A stretch of DNA of 12,857 nucleotides, taken from positions 1 to 12,857 of the forward strand of contig JALKBU010001306.1 of assembly GCA_023091735.1 (NCBI GenBank), written 5' to 3'. Position 1 is the first letter of the stretch, and the number at the start of each line of letters is the position of its first letter. This DNA comes from Trichomonas tenax. Taxonomy: Eukaryota; Parabasalia; Trichomonadida; Trichomonadidae. Both the position numbers and the translations under genes were made by a program. This document shows, piece by piece, positions 1 through 7,402 of the stretch. Under the pieces are notes generated by a model. The model was given only the letters and a program-made list of their open reading frames with translations, was not told the DNA's origin and ran no database searches.

Positions 1-30
1 TACAAAGATATTTATAACACTTTTTATAAA

Positions 31-119
31 GGTGACAATTTGCCCGCGCAAAAAGTGACAGTTTATTCATGAAAAGTGACTTTAAGGTTCTCTGCCACTT
101 TTTGATGTTCACTTTTGTC
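31..119. repeat. Cluster of short direct and inverted AAAAGTGAC-type repeats
   Basis: The core AAGTGAC or its complement recurs at about 52-59, 73-80, 96-102 and 110-116, with a related GGTGAC at 31-36. The segment 49-61 can pair with 92-104 at 12 of 13 positions, and the inner copies can pair imperfectly as well. No gene is recognisable. The cluster may be the edge of a larger repeat lying to the left of the window. Confidence 0.4.
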
Positions 120-280
120 CTAGACTCGAAATAATAGTATCTTTTGAAAGATATAATCAATGTAACATTGTTATGTATCATATTTTGATAATATTTATAT
201 AATCAAATTGAGTATTATCCAATAAGCACCAGACAGGTAATAAAATAAACCTGAAATTAGAAAATGTAAATCGATATTTG

Positions 281-403
281 ATGTCATTTTATCAAACAGT
301 CGTAGATTTCGATTTCGCAGACAAAAGGGAGCTTCTCTGTGTCCTGGATTGTGGTAAAACTATAGTGAAAACAACTGAAATAAAAGGAATGCCATCACGA
401 TAA
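281..403 (+). other. Possible gene remnant or tiny ORF, 40 codons
   Basis: An ATG-started frame of 40 codons ends in TAA. It encodes a stretch with a protein-like composition (VVDFDFADKRELLCVLDCGK) inside an otherwise gene-free 314-base gap (120-433). The frame is open upstream of the ATG for about 20 more codons. No family is recognised. It could be the tail of a decayed gene or chance. The rest of 120-433 is AT-rich, with only small palindromes such as CAATGTAACATTG. Confidence 0.15.
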
Positions 404-433
404 AAGAAGACATTCTTATTATGAATGATACCT

Positions 434-1729
434 CTAAACATGCTTATCAACGCTTGGATTGACGAATGCAATTGGAATTTTGACCTTTAAGTAATTTTTA
501 GACTTCCAATATGCAATACCTGCTATTATGCTGAGAATGAGACAGAAAGTGAACCCGAATATGTGCGGGTTGTTGATCAGCCACGCTTTTAATTGTGACA
601 TTAGTGGCACTACCATAACTGGGTCGAAATAATAGCAATTAAATGTTTCAGGAGCAACAAATGCTTGGATAGTTGTGTCTTGTACTGAAAAGATGCAATC
701 TTTGAACTGAACGATGCGGTTCTGTATTCCGTGATCATCAACAACTTTGATATCAATCAATTGCATATCAAAAACGCACTTTTCGATAATAGCGATGCAT
801 GCTGGAATTCCGTGTATAAATGGCTTGTATGTAACATTGAAAAAGACTGAATCTTTGATAGAACCGAAGATTTCCAAATATAAAACGCCTTTGTCTGGAT
901 TTGAAACATGAAACACGTTTATTTGGTTATAGCTTTCTAAATACTCTGCTTTTATCTTCCTTTCGAGTGCATATCCACCTTCTAAGAAACCAAAGTTGCA
1001 GAATTTAAGCTCAACTTCGTATGGTTTGCTAATTGCAAGTCCTGCTGCGTATTTTCCCACTTTGTTGTGTGTGCTATTAATGAGATTTATTCTTTGAGTT
1101 CCTGAGTCGATTTCACAAACCTTATTGAATGAAAGACTTGTGAATTTCTCATTCACTGCACTTCTTCCTGATTCATGCATTCCAGATATATTGAATGCAG
1201 CTTTTGACTTAACAACAATATGGAAAATTTGATAATGCTGTTTTGCACTGCATCTTACAAAGCAAGAATTGTATAGAGCCGTAGATTTTGTATTTTTAGC
1301 ACAAATACATCCGCAATTACCTGCAGTTGAATGGCAATTTTCGAAATTTGAATTTGAGATAATAATTAAAGGTGAATCACAATCAATAGCTAATGCTGCA
1401 CCATTAGAAGCCATAGTGCAGTTGATAAATTTGCATGATGTGATCTTAATATGAGAATCACAATTTGGAATGAATGAATTTGTGTAAATTTGATCAGAAA
1501 TCACTTGTTTATTGTATTTAATTGGTGTGTTAACGAAGTTTTTGAAAGATGTTTTATGGAATTCCGTAGAAAATTGCTTGTTATTTGATAAAAATGCCGA
1601 TTTTCCAAAGAAACTAAAAGAACTGAATTGAATTCTCACATTTTGAGCAAGTTTTCTTTCATTCAAACTCATAAATGGAGAGTCCAATACATTCTTTACC
1701 AAAAAATTCGAGAAAGTGAAATTCATCAT
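434..1729 (-). CDS. Membrane protein with Cys-rich parallel beta-helix repeats and C-terminal TM segment
   Basis: The 431-residue product starts at the ATG at 1729; the frame also opens slightly upstream, at a TTG at 1741, but ATG is preferred in a eukaryote. Residues about 95-165 carry right-handed beta-helix rungs of the CxFxNC type: CKFINC at 99-104, SNFENC at 127-132 and CFVRC at 156-160, with a Gly/Ala-rich turn between. A single hydrophobic segment (IFGFTFCLILSIIAGIAYW, about 390-408) is followed by a Lys-containing 23-residue tail, which suggests a type I-like surface or endomembrane protein. Such repeat-rich one-pass proteins form large families in trichomonads; that placement is from general knowledge of the family. 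No convincing N-terminal signal peptide is visible, so the 5' end may be truncated or secretion may use an internal anchor. The ligand is unknown. It ends in TAG, with an in-frame TAA five codons further on. It is divergently transcribed from the CFAP410 gene. Confidence 0.8.
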   Translation of the reverse strand: MMNFTFSNFLVKNVLDSPFMSLNERKLAQNVRIQFSSFSFFGKSAFLSNNKQFSTEFHKTSFKNFVNTPIKYNKQVISDQIYTNSFIPNCDSHIKITSCKFINCTMASNGAALAIDCDSPLIIISNSNFENCHSTAGNCGCICAKNTKSTALYNSCFVRCSAKQHYQIFHIVVKSKAAFNISGMHESGRSAVNEKFTSLSFNKVCEIDSGTQRINLINSTHNKVGKYAAGLAISKPYEVELKFCNFGFLEGGYALERKIKAEYLESYNQINVFHVSNPDKGVLYLEIFGSIKDSVFFNVTYKPFIHGIPACIAIIEKCVFDMQLIDIKVVDDHGIQNRIVQFKDCIFSVQDTTIQAFVAPETFNCYYFDPVMVVPLMSQLKAWLINNPHIFGFTFCLILSIIAGIAYWKSKNYLKVKIPIAFVNPSVDKHV

Positions 1730-1855
1730 TAAATATGTCAAATAAAATATTTACATGACAAATTCATTTTTGTTTATGACATGTAAAAACTGTTTGACAG
1801 ATATCATCTTGAAATTGACATGTAAAATAGTATAAAACGTTTTGTGGCATTAAAG
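1730..1855. promoter_or_regulatory. Divergent promoter region with repeated TGWCATGTAAA motif
   Basis: This 126-base gap separates two divergent start codons. It has TGACATGTAAAA at 1777-1788 and again at 1816-1827, and TTACATGACA at 1751-1760, which reads TGTCATGTAA on the minus strand. The 1816-1827 copy leaves 28 bases before the ATG at 1856. The 1751-1760 copy leaves 21 bases before the minus-strand ATG at 1729. A related copy sits upstream of the gene at 6893. Trichomonad 5' leaders are typically very short, so a core promoter element at this distance is plausible. The function is inferred. Confidence 0.4.
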
Positions 1856-2479
1856 ATGAAGAGAGCGCCTTTGACAGCAAAGATCCTCACAGAAGATATA
1901 ATAAAGAAACAGGCAAATGTCCCAAATATCCAAGAAGTCAAAAACCTGAATATGTGGGGTAAAAACTTAACTGATGTAAGTATTATTGAAAAAATGTTTG
2001 CACTCGAAAATATTGCACTCTCAGTCAATAAAATACAAACACTAAAACCATTCGCTGCTTGTCCAAAACTAAGAGAACTGTTTTTAAGAAATAACTTAAT
2101 CAGTGATTTCGAAGAAATTGGATATCTGGTTAATTTAAAGAATTTACGCACTCTCTGGTTGAGTGAGAATCCGATTTCTACAGACCCAAACTATCGATCA
2201 AGAGTTATTCAAATGTTACCACAATTAACGAAATTGGATGAAGCAGATGTAACACCAGCCGACAAAGTACCAATACAGCACTATTCTAAGCCTGAAATTG
2301 AATCTTTCCCACCTGTTCCTCTTAGACAGGAGTTTAGACCTTCATCTGGCAGAAAGAGTGCTCACAAGCCGAGAAAGAATGATGCACCGGTCCTCACTGC
2401 GGTTTTGTCTCTGCTTCCAGAGTTGTCAATTGATTCTCTTGAAGTTGTTTTGCACAGAATTCGTGATTTAACTCAATAA
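1856..2479 (+). CDS. CFAP410: CFAP410 (C21orf2) orthologue, leucine-rich-repeat ciliary/basal-body protein
   Basis: The 207-residue product starts at the ATG at 1856; an in-frame GTG at 1844 is not a credible eukaryotic start. Residues about 25-105 contain SDS22-like leucine-rich repeats (VKNLNMWGKNLTDVS, LENIALSVNKIQTL, LRELFLRNNLISD, LRTLWLSENPIS). A cap follows (RSRVIQMLPQLTKLDEADVT). A basic Pro/Ser linker leads to a C-terminal helix pair, about 178-204 (PVLTAVLSLLPELSIDSLEV). This layout and the conserved C-terminal helix match human CFAP410, which has [20 protein letters not shown] at the same place. CFAP410 acts at the ciliary base and basal body and, in animals, works with NEK1. Its presence implies a flagellated organism. 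The length is close to the family norm. It converges on the gene at 2714-4156 across a 234-base gap. Confidence 0.92.
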   Translation: MKRAPLTAKILTEDIIKKQANVPNIQEVKNLNMWGKNLTDVSIIEKMFALENIALSVNKIQTLKPFAACPKLRELFLRNNLISDFEEIGYLVNLKNLRTLWLSENPISTDPNYRSRVIQMLPQLTKLDEADVTPADKVPIQHYSKPEIESFPPVPLRQEFRPSSGRKSAHKPRKNDAPVLTAVLSLLPELSIDSLEVVLHRIRDLTQ

Positions 2480-2490
2480 TGCGTTTTTTA

Positions 2491-2515
2491 CTTACCATGA
2501 AATGCTTACCATGAA
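2491..2515 (+). repeat. Short direct repeat CTTACCATGAA, two copies
   Basis: CTTACCATGAA occurs at 2491-2501 and 2505-2515, a 14-base period, just downstream of the CFAP410 stop codon. The rest of the convergent gap 2480-2713 is AT-rich 3' flanking sequence with no gene. This could be part of a 3' UTR; no function is evident. Confidence 0.35.
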
Positions 2516-2713
2516 GCACTATGTATTTGTTTATTGTTTATTGACTTTTATTTCTAAAAAGCATATTTTATCAAGTTTATAAAACCAAAGCAAATATTAT
2601 AATCAAAAAAAATCTCCACGTCCGATGCGTGTGAGATTGGTAGTTGGTTTTGATGAAATTGAGTCAAATTTCAAAATTTTATATAATATTCAAACAAAGT
2701 ATAAAAAGGAAGT

Positions 2714-4156
2714 TCATTCAGGAATATGTTCCGTGATTTGTTCGTAAACTTCGATGATTTCTTCATCATCAACATCTTGAATCAAACTAATCATAACTTC
2801 ACTAAAATCTTCTTCATATAGCATATACAACAGTGAATCAACATCATCATGTGCTTCAAAAGCTTCAATGCACTTCAGTGTTATCTTAAGAGCCTCGATT
2901 TGAACATCAAAATCATCGAAGTTACGCATTATTTCAACAAGTGCAATTGCAACGTGTTTATCAGTGTAATGGAATATATCATCATTAGGCATCTTATTGT
3001 AGAACCCAATTAACAGCATTGTTGCAGGATACAATGATGCAAAGTCCTTTTTCACAGCCTTTTTCTCATAATCATTAACTCCTGATCTGTTTTCGTTTTC
3101 TATCTCTTTGATTTGTTTTGTGATCATCAGGAGTATGTTGGCTTCCAATAGTTTGCTAAACTCTTGATAATCACAAACTTGAATCATATGATTAATGACT
3201 TGGAATATTTCATCACGACACGTTGCGCTCTCATTTCTATCGAATGCATCCAGCATAAATTCAATGGGGAAATCATTACATTTCCATCCAATATCCATTA
3301 ATCGATTCATTAATTCACAAATAGCCATTATTTCCTCGTAATAAGCAACATTTATGATATTCGCAATGTAATTGTGAAAGTTATGTTCGTAGAACTCTTT
3401 CAATGTAAATAAATTGTTTTCAATTAAAACACTTGCTGCTCTAATTGCAATTTCTGATCCACCATATTCTCCTTCAAGTATAAAACCTAGCATACTGATA
3501 ATTAGATCTGCTTGTGCAGGAGAGAGGTTGCAATTCGATATTTTTAACAAAAACTTGGAAAGCTCAATAGTTAAATCGTGAGGTAACTGATAAAACTTCT
3601 TTCTCTTGTTTGGTATCGAAGACAGAAAAGAATTGATGTTAAAAATTATCTCTGGTGGAATTGCATTAAAATAAAAATCTGTTTTATTTTTGTCAATGTC
3701 AATCATCAAGTTTAATAGCTGCATTGTTGATAGCGTAGCCGAATTATATTGTTGCTGTAGTGTTTGACTCATTTTGTTAACTAATTCCATTTTTGGAATA
3801 TTATCTCCAATGTAATGAATATTTGAAAGTATGAATTTAAGCGTTATATTGCATAAATTGATCAGATTGAAGTCCTCGGTCGATGAATATAAAGAAAAGA
3901 TATGATGAAGAATTTCGGTGCTTTCAAATACATCTTCAATGCCTTTAATACCATTGGTATCGAATTTTGATATATTGGTCGTAACGTCTTGGAATATTTC
4001 GGAGTTTTGTTCTTGAATTGATTTGATTTGAGCTTGAAACATACTGCAAAGCATCATTTTCTTCTCCATCTCATTAACCTCTGTCCGGATTTCGACGCTA
4101 TGCGTTTGGTTTTTACCTACTGTTGGGGAATAATATTCTTTATAATCAACTTCCAT
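2714..4156 (-). CDS. Armadillo/HEAT-type all-helical protein, function unknown
   Basis: The 480-residue product runs from the ATG at 4156 to TGA. The first 40 residues are charged and have a short helix (EVNEMEKKMMLCSMFQAQ). The rest is a run of amphipathic helices of 12-20 residues with regularly spaced Leu/Ile/Phe, without a transmembrane segment or signal peptide. Examples are LINLCNITLKFILSN, ADLIISMLGFILEG, IAIRAASVLIENNLF and QIEALKITLKCIEAF. This pattern fits an armadillo-like superhelix. Importin-alpha-like or other scaffold proteins of this fold are common as divergent trichomonad families, but no specific motif allows a name. The C-terminus is strongly acidic (VDDEEIIEVYEQITEHIPE). 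The protein is predicted to be a soluble, nuclear or cytoplasmic protein-binding scaffold; this is inference from fold only. Its upstream region lacks the TGWCATGTAAA motif close to the ATG. Confidence 0.75.
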   Translation of the reverse strand: MEVDYKEYYSPTVGKNQTHSVEIRTEVNEMEKKMMLCSMFQAQIKSIQEQNSEIFQDVTTNISKFDTNGIKGIEDVFESTEILHHIFSLYSSTEDFNLINLCNITLKFILSNIHYIGDNIPKMELVNKMSQTLQQQYNSATLSTMQLLNLMIDIDKNKTDFYFNAIPPEIIFNINSFLSSIPNKRKKFYQLPHDLTIELSKFLLKISNCNLSPAQADLIISMLGFILEGEYGGSEIAIRAASVLIENNLFTLKEFYEHNFHNYIANIINVAYYEEIMAICELMNRLMDIGWKCNDFPIEFMLDAFDRNESATCRDEIFQVINHMIQVCDYQEFSKLLEANILLMITKQIKEIENENRSGVNDYEKKAVKKDFASLYPATMLLIGFYNKMPNDDIFHYTDKHVAIALVEIMRNFDDFDVQIEALKITLKCIEAFEAHDDVDSLLYMLYEEDFSEVMISLIQDVDDEEIIEVYEQITEHIPE

Positions 4157-4660
4157 ATAAAAATTATGTTTGACTCATCTCTGTAAATATTTTGAGGTAG
4201 CATATCATTCACCTTTTATTTCGATATTACCAAAAAATATGAAATGTCAAAGTTTTTCGCACAAATTTCTCTTCTTTTTCATCTATAGATAATACATCTA
4301 AACACATCAAGGTGTGATGTAAAATTTTGTAAACCTTATTCACAATCAACAGTAAATCTTCATTTTTCGGACTCCATATTACAATATATGTATAATAGTT
4401 CTAAAAATCAACACATTTATCCATTTATTTTGTAAAAATAATCGATATTTTAATAAGAAATTGAGCAAGTTTGGAAAAAAATTGGAAATATTGTTTGCAG
4501 ATTTCTCTTTGGATGTTTGCACCTATACTGGTTATTGAATGTTAACAGTCAATAGAATCAAAGCTTTGGGAGCAAAAAAGCGAAATTTCGAGTTGACTTT
4601 TCATAATACTTTTGAGAATTTTACATGTCAGGTGTGCCCAAATTATCCACAATTTTGTTT
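4157..4660. other. Gene-free AT-rich leader to the hairpin array
   Basis: There is no credible reading frame on either strand. The stretch carries a small hairpin near 4292-4320 (ACATC...GATGT). TTTTACATGTCA at 4619-4630 is the exact reverse complement of the motif seen twice at 1777-1827, and lies 30 bases before the first hairpin of the array. Confidence 0.5.
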
Positions 4661-4763
4661 GGCATTTTAGCTCAAATCATAGCACAGTTCCATTCTGTGA
4701 GGCAAGTGTATCATGAATTAGCCTCATATGATGGAGCTGTACTATGACTTGAGCTGAAACGCA
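4661..4763. repeat. Hairpin 1 of array (43-nt arms)
   Basis: Segment 4661-4703 pairs with 4721-4763: 34 Watson-Crick and about 4 G-U pairs of 43, with a 17-nt loop. It is the longest stem in the array. Its right arm from 4726 (ATATGATGGAGC...) is homologous to the right arm of the hairpin at 11835-11917 and to the orphan arm at 11630-11659. Confidence 0.9.
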
Positions 4764-4791
4764 AAATAAAAGTCAATTATTACAAAGCTCG

Positions 4792-4882
4792 CCTATTTGT
4801 CAATATTATGCACGAAGCATGTATGGAATCTAATATTTCTGTGCACTATATACATTCTTCGTGCAAAATATTGACAAATAGG
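4792..4882. repeat. Hairpin 2 of array (33-nt arms)
   Basis: Segment 4792-4824 pairs with 4850-4882 at 31 of 33 positions, with two isolated mismatches and a 25-nt loop. Weaker pairing continues outward (ACAAA at about 4782 with TTTGT at about 4890). Confidence 0.93.
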
Positions 4883-4910
4883 TGATTTGTTAAATATCTA
4901 CTATATTTGT

Positions 4911-5015
4911 TCATAAAACATGGATATCTGACTAAACCATATATATGAAACGAACAAGCACATGAACTCAGTTAATGCAATATGTGTGATGAAGTCAGAT
5001 ATCCATATTTTTTGA
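4911..5015. repeat. Hairpin 3 of array (23-nt arms)
   Basis: Segment 4911-4933 pairs with 4993-5015 at 21 of 23 positions. This includes a perfect 14-bp core, ATGGATATCTGACT (4920-4933) with 4993-5006. The 59-nt interior pairs only loosely. Confidence 0.9.
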
Positions 5016-5058
5016 AAAATTCAAACAATGTTTCAAATTTAATGAAAAATAAAAATTA

Positions 5059-5125
5059 ATCATGCAGAATGACTCATTGTATATGATGGAACTGCAGCTA
5101 TATGGAGTGAGTCATTCTGCATGAT
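5059..5125. repeat. Hairpin 4 of array (25-nt arms)
   Basis: Segment 5059-5076 pairs perfectly with 5108-5125 (18 bp, ATCATGCAGAATGACTCA). The stem extends to 5083/5101 with one mismatch and two G-U pairs, leaving a 17-nt loop. The loop-side sequence ATATGATGGAACTG (5081-5094) differs by one base from the start of the hairpin 1 right arm. Confidence 0.92.
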
Positions 5126-5160
5126 CATCTTTTAAAAACATTATGCAATTTGGAACTTGT

Positions 5161-5229
5161 CTTGCTGCAATGCTGTTCACAAGAGGTGATCAAGGATACA
5201 TATGCATTTATGAGCAGCAATGCAGCGAG
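5161..5229. repeat. Hairpin 5 of array (20-nt arms)
   Basis: Segment 5161-5180 pairs with 5210-5229: 16 Watson-Crick, 2 G-U and 2 mismatches, with a 29-nt loop. The core pairs TTGCTGCA with TGCAGCGA. Confidence 0.85.
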
Positions 5230-5257
5230 AAAAATAGGATTCTCAAAAAAAAGTCAT

Positions 5258-5394
5258 TGAAATTTCGTTGATTTCAAAATTGTTCAACATCATTATTAAA
5301 AACAACCCAATGCATAAGGTTAGTAACACATCACATCCAATGATCCATTTTTCATGATGATTTTACTCAAACCAAAAAACTCAACGAAATTTCA
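5258..5394. repeat. Hairpin 6 of array (14-bp perfect base, branched interior)
   Basis: TGAAATTTCGTTGA at 5258-5271 pairs perfectly with 5381-5394. Inside the 109-nt interior, 5289-5296 can pair with 5354-5361, so the full structure is longer and irregular. The last five bases (5390-5394) are shared with the left arm of hairpin 7. Confidence 0.75.
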
Positions 5395-5484
5395 TGGTTT
5401 TCTTGAGGCAATTCTGCTCATAATTGTCAATATTGTCCATGTAAGACCATTTGATAACAGAACTGTCTCAAGAAAACCATGAAA
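5390..5484. repeat. Hairpin 7 of array (24-nt arms)
   Basis: Segment 5390-5413 pairs with 5461-5484: 22 Watson-Crick, one G-U and one mismatch. CTG/CAG pairing continues inward. The loop is 47 nt. Because it overlaps hairpin 6 by five bases, the two cannot both be complete at once. Confidence 0.92.
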
Positions 5485-5528
5485 GCGTAAAAAATGTTTT
5501 CGATATTGAGATGAATTTAAACTTTTTA

Positions 5529-5607
5529 AATTTCATCACAAAGAGTGACTGACTGCATTGAACTTGTGTCATATCCTACGCAGCCAGTCACTCCTTGTGA
5601 TGAAATT
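5529..5607. repeat. Hairpin 8 of array (28-nt arms)
   Basis: Segment 5529-5556 pairs with 5580-5607 at 26 of 28 positions, with two A-C mismatches and a 23-nt loop. Its two mismatches are isolated within an otherwise perfect helix. It is the last strong hairpin of the array. Confidence 0.93.
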
Positions 5608-6855
5608 GGTTCAAAGCACGAAGTGTGCTAGCACCTAAAACCTGACAAAAACACTTTACATACTGTCACTTTGGGTTAAATCTGACCACAGTGTTGAATT
5701 ATTTTTTCGAATCATTTTGAACATATCAAATGTTGTTAGATGATTCCGCATGTTTATATTAATGCTGGAACTCAGCAATGCGTTTTTAGTGATAGGTTTC
5801 AATTCCATTACATGAATTATACATGATCAGATTCGACATATTAAAGCACCAAGTTTTTATCGAAGACATAAACAGAAAAGTGAATCTTTAGGAACCTAGA
5901 TAAATAATACATCAGCCATAAAAAAAATCTTATCAGTTAAATTATTTTCTTTTCACCTCTTCACAACATCAAATCTGTTTTATTTTAATTTCTCTGCACG
6001 AGTTTAGAATTACACACATTGATTAATTCAATTTTAACACAAAAACGCATCAATCCATTAATACAATGCGATTAAGATTAATAAACTGGGTAGAAGAATT
6101 GCAATAAAATGCTGAACAATATTAAATGACTTTATTTATACATTGAAAGAGGACTTGATAAGTCGATCTTGTTCATACAACATCCAATCTTCATTTAACT
6201 GGCACATATGAGTAAGTGGCAAGCGAATCTTGTTCGTGCAGCATCCGCTTGTCATACATTTATATTTGCATGTATCAGCATTTTTCGGCATAAGCATGTT
6301 GACAGCATAGAAACTATCCTAGCATCTCCTGATAAAAAGTTTGACACAAACTCACAGGAGTCAATCAAATATTCTAATTCGATATTCTGTTATCAAACAG
6401 GAATATCTCGCCCTACCTAACCAAGCATGAATTCTAGAAGAGAATGAGTTATGGAGGTTTTGACTTCTGAGCCTTCTATCAATTCTCTCTAAACGGATAA
6501 CATCATTGTTGATCTCTAAAAACATTTTTATACTTGTTATTGTTAGAATAAAAGTATAAAAAAATCAGAGAAATCAATTCATGATTTTCAATTTCAAATA
6601 AATCATTATAATGAGGAGTTTCCTTCAGAAGAGAGTGTAGAATGTTCATTTGATGTCACTTCTAGACTTTAGAAATTGAACTAGTTCGAGAAGCTTTCAA
6701 TCATCAAGTTTGAGATCATAATGAAAAACAAATGATACTGATTGATCCTATATTACAGTGCGGGGCAAATGTGGCTGATTGGTGTCATATTGGTGTTGCT
6801 TTTAACTTTCCAAAATATAAATTTTTTTGTTGTTTTTGTTGTTTATTTGATATTT
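5608..6855. other. Gene-free stretch with weaker hairpins
   Basis: I see no credible gene; a 70-codon frame at 6208-6420 has no protein character. Short stem-loops occur: 5709-5715 with 5740-5746; 6217-6225 with 6246-6254; 6326-6331 with 6355-6360; 6381-6391 with 6396-6407; 6429-6440 with 6473-6485. The best is TTTTTATACTT at 6525-6535 with 6552-6562 (11 bp, with outer pairing to about 6509/6577). A 20-nt direct repeat lies at 6166-6185 and 6227-6246, matching at 17 of 20 positions. Such short stems are not rare in AT-rich DNA, so they are much weaker than the array at 4661-5607. Confidence 0.45.
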
Positions 6856-6867
6856 TGTCATGTAAAG
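6856..6867 (+). promoter_or_regulatory. TGTCATGTAAAG, candidate promoter motif
   Basis: This copy of the motif seen in the divergent promoter at 1730-1855 leaves 25 bases before the ATG at 6893, in the same orientation. It is a candidate core promoter or transcription-factor site; inferred from recurrence and spacing. Confidence 0.35.
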
Positions 6868-6892
6868 AATATGTTGGTGGTAAATTTTTTTC

Positions 6893-7402
6893 ATGAAGGA
6901 TAATCCATTGGAATCTATCATTTCGTCTAGTTTTGATTCTATTTTCGATGAAATACAGGACTTCACGAAGCAAAGGGATCCAGAGACAGCTCCAGAACGT
7001 GCAAAAGTTGCTGCAAAAATTTTTGAAATTATAGAAAACCTCGGAATACCACTAAACAAGCCTGCGATAACAATAAGATCGAAATATGGAAGACGCATTA
7101 CTAAAAATCAAGAAAGACAACGAAGAGAAGAATACGTTCAAGGATTTAAAGCTAAAGATTCGAAAGCATGGAAGTTAGTTAAGAAATACCACAAAGAAAT
7201 TCCAAGTGACAACCTCTTAGTTGCTTTGATCATCGCACTTAAAGGAGAAGGAGCTTTTAATAAAGATGATCCAAATTTCAAACTTCCACGTGAAGCAACG
7301 AGAACAAAAGATGCCATTTACAAGTTCATTGAAGAAAAGTATGATATTTTCGAAGAATATTTTAAGAATGGCACAAAATGTGAATGGGAAAAGAAAGTTT
7401 GA
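6893..7402 (+). CDS. Small basic helical protein, unrecognised; parent of a tandem pseudogene
   Basis: The 169-residue product starts at the ATG at 6893, directly after a T-run, and ends in TGA. No signal peptide or membrane segment is visible. An N-terminal acidic helix region (SSFDSIFDEIQDF) leads into helices at about 33-52. A highly basic stretch follows at 62-82 (RSKYGRRITKNQERQRREEY). Further helices lie at 91-119 (LLVALIIALKGEG), and the C-terminal segment 126-156 (DPNFKLPREATRTKDAIYKF) suggests a compact helical domain. The basic patch could bind nucleic acid, but no family is recognised and no function is assigned. A diverged second copy lies 344 bases downstream of its stop (7746-8243) with several stops and frameshifts. 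Substitutions between the copies often preserve this protein, which supports this copy as the coding one. Confidence 0.7.
   Translation: MKDNPLESIISSSFDSIFDEIQDFTKQRDPETAPERAKVAAKIFEIIENLGIPLNKPAITIRSKYGRRITKNQERQRREEYVQGFKAKDSKAWKLVKKYHKEIPSDNLLVALIIALKGEGAFNKDDPNFKLPREATRTKDAIYKFIEEKYDIFEEYFKNGTKCEWEKKV

Larger units (their letters stand above)
4661..5607. ncRNA. Putative cluster of eight small-RNA-precursor-like hairpins
   Basis: Eight long inverted repeats follow each other with gaps of 28, 28, 43, 35, 28, about 0 (a 5-base overlap) and 44 bases. Arms are 14-43 nt and loops mostly 17-47 nt. Stems carry scattered mismatches and G-U pairs, as pre-miRNAs and hairpin siRNA precursors do. The stem sequences differ from one hairpin to the next, so this is not one element copied in tandem. 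No protein-coding frame covers the region. The strand of transcription is unknown. A motif shared with gene promoters lies at 4619-4630. Argonaute and Dicer-like genes are known in Trichomonas vaginalis, so processing machinery is plausible. Alternatives are a nest of foldback/MITE insertions or cruciform-forming DNA. The hairpins are seen directly; the RNA role is inference. Confidence 0.5.

Noticed and set aside
1..150. Open minus-strand frame running to the left edge
   Set aside because: It spans only the short repeats, has no recognisable motif and could be chance over so short a distance.
1844..1855. GTG start for the CFAP410 gene (four extra residues)
   Set aside because: Non-ATG starts are not expected, and the ATG at 1856 gives an N-terminus matching the family.
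4661..5607. CRISPR array
   Set aside because: There is no repeated unit with unique spacers; each element is a different inverted repeat, and the genome is eukaryotic.
6208..6420. 70-codon plus-strand frame
   Set aside because: Composition is not protein-like, there is no motif, and it overlaps several small palindromes and a direct repeat. Best explained as a chance frame in gene-free DNA.
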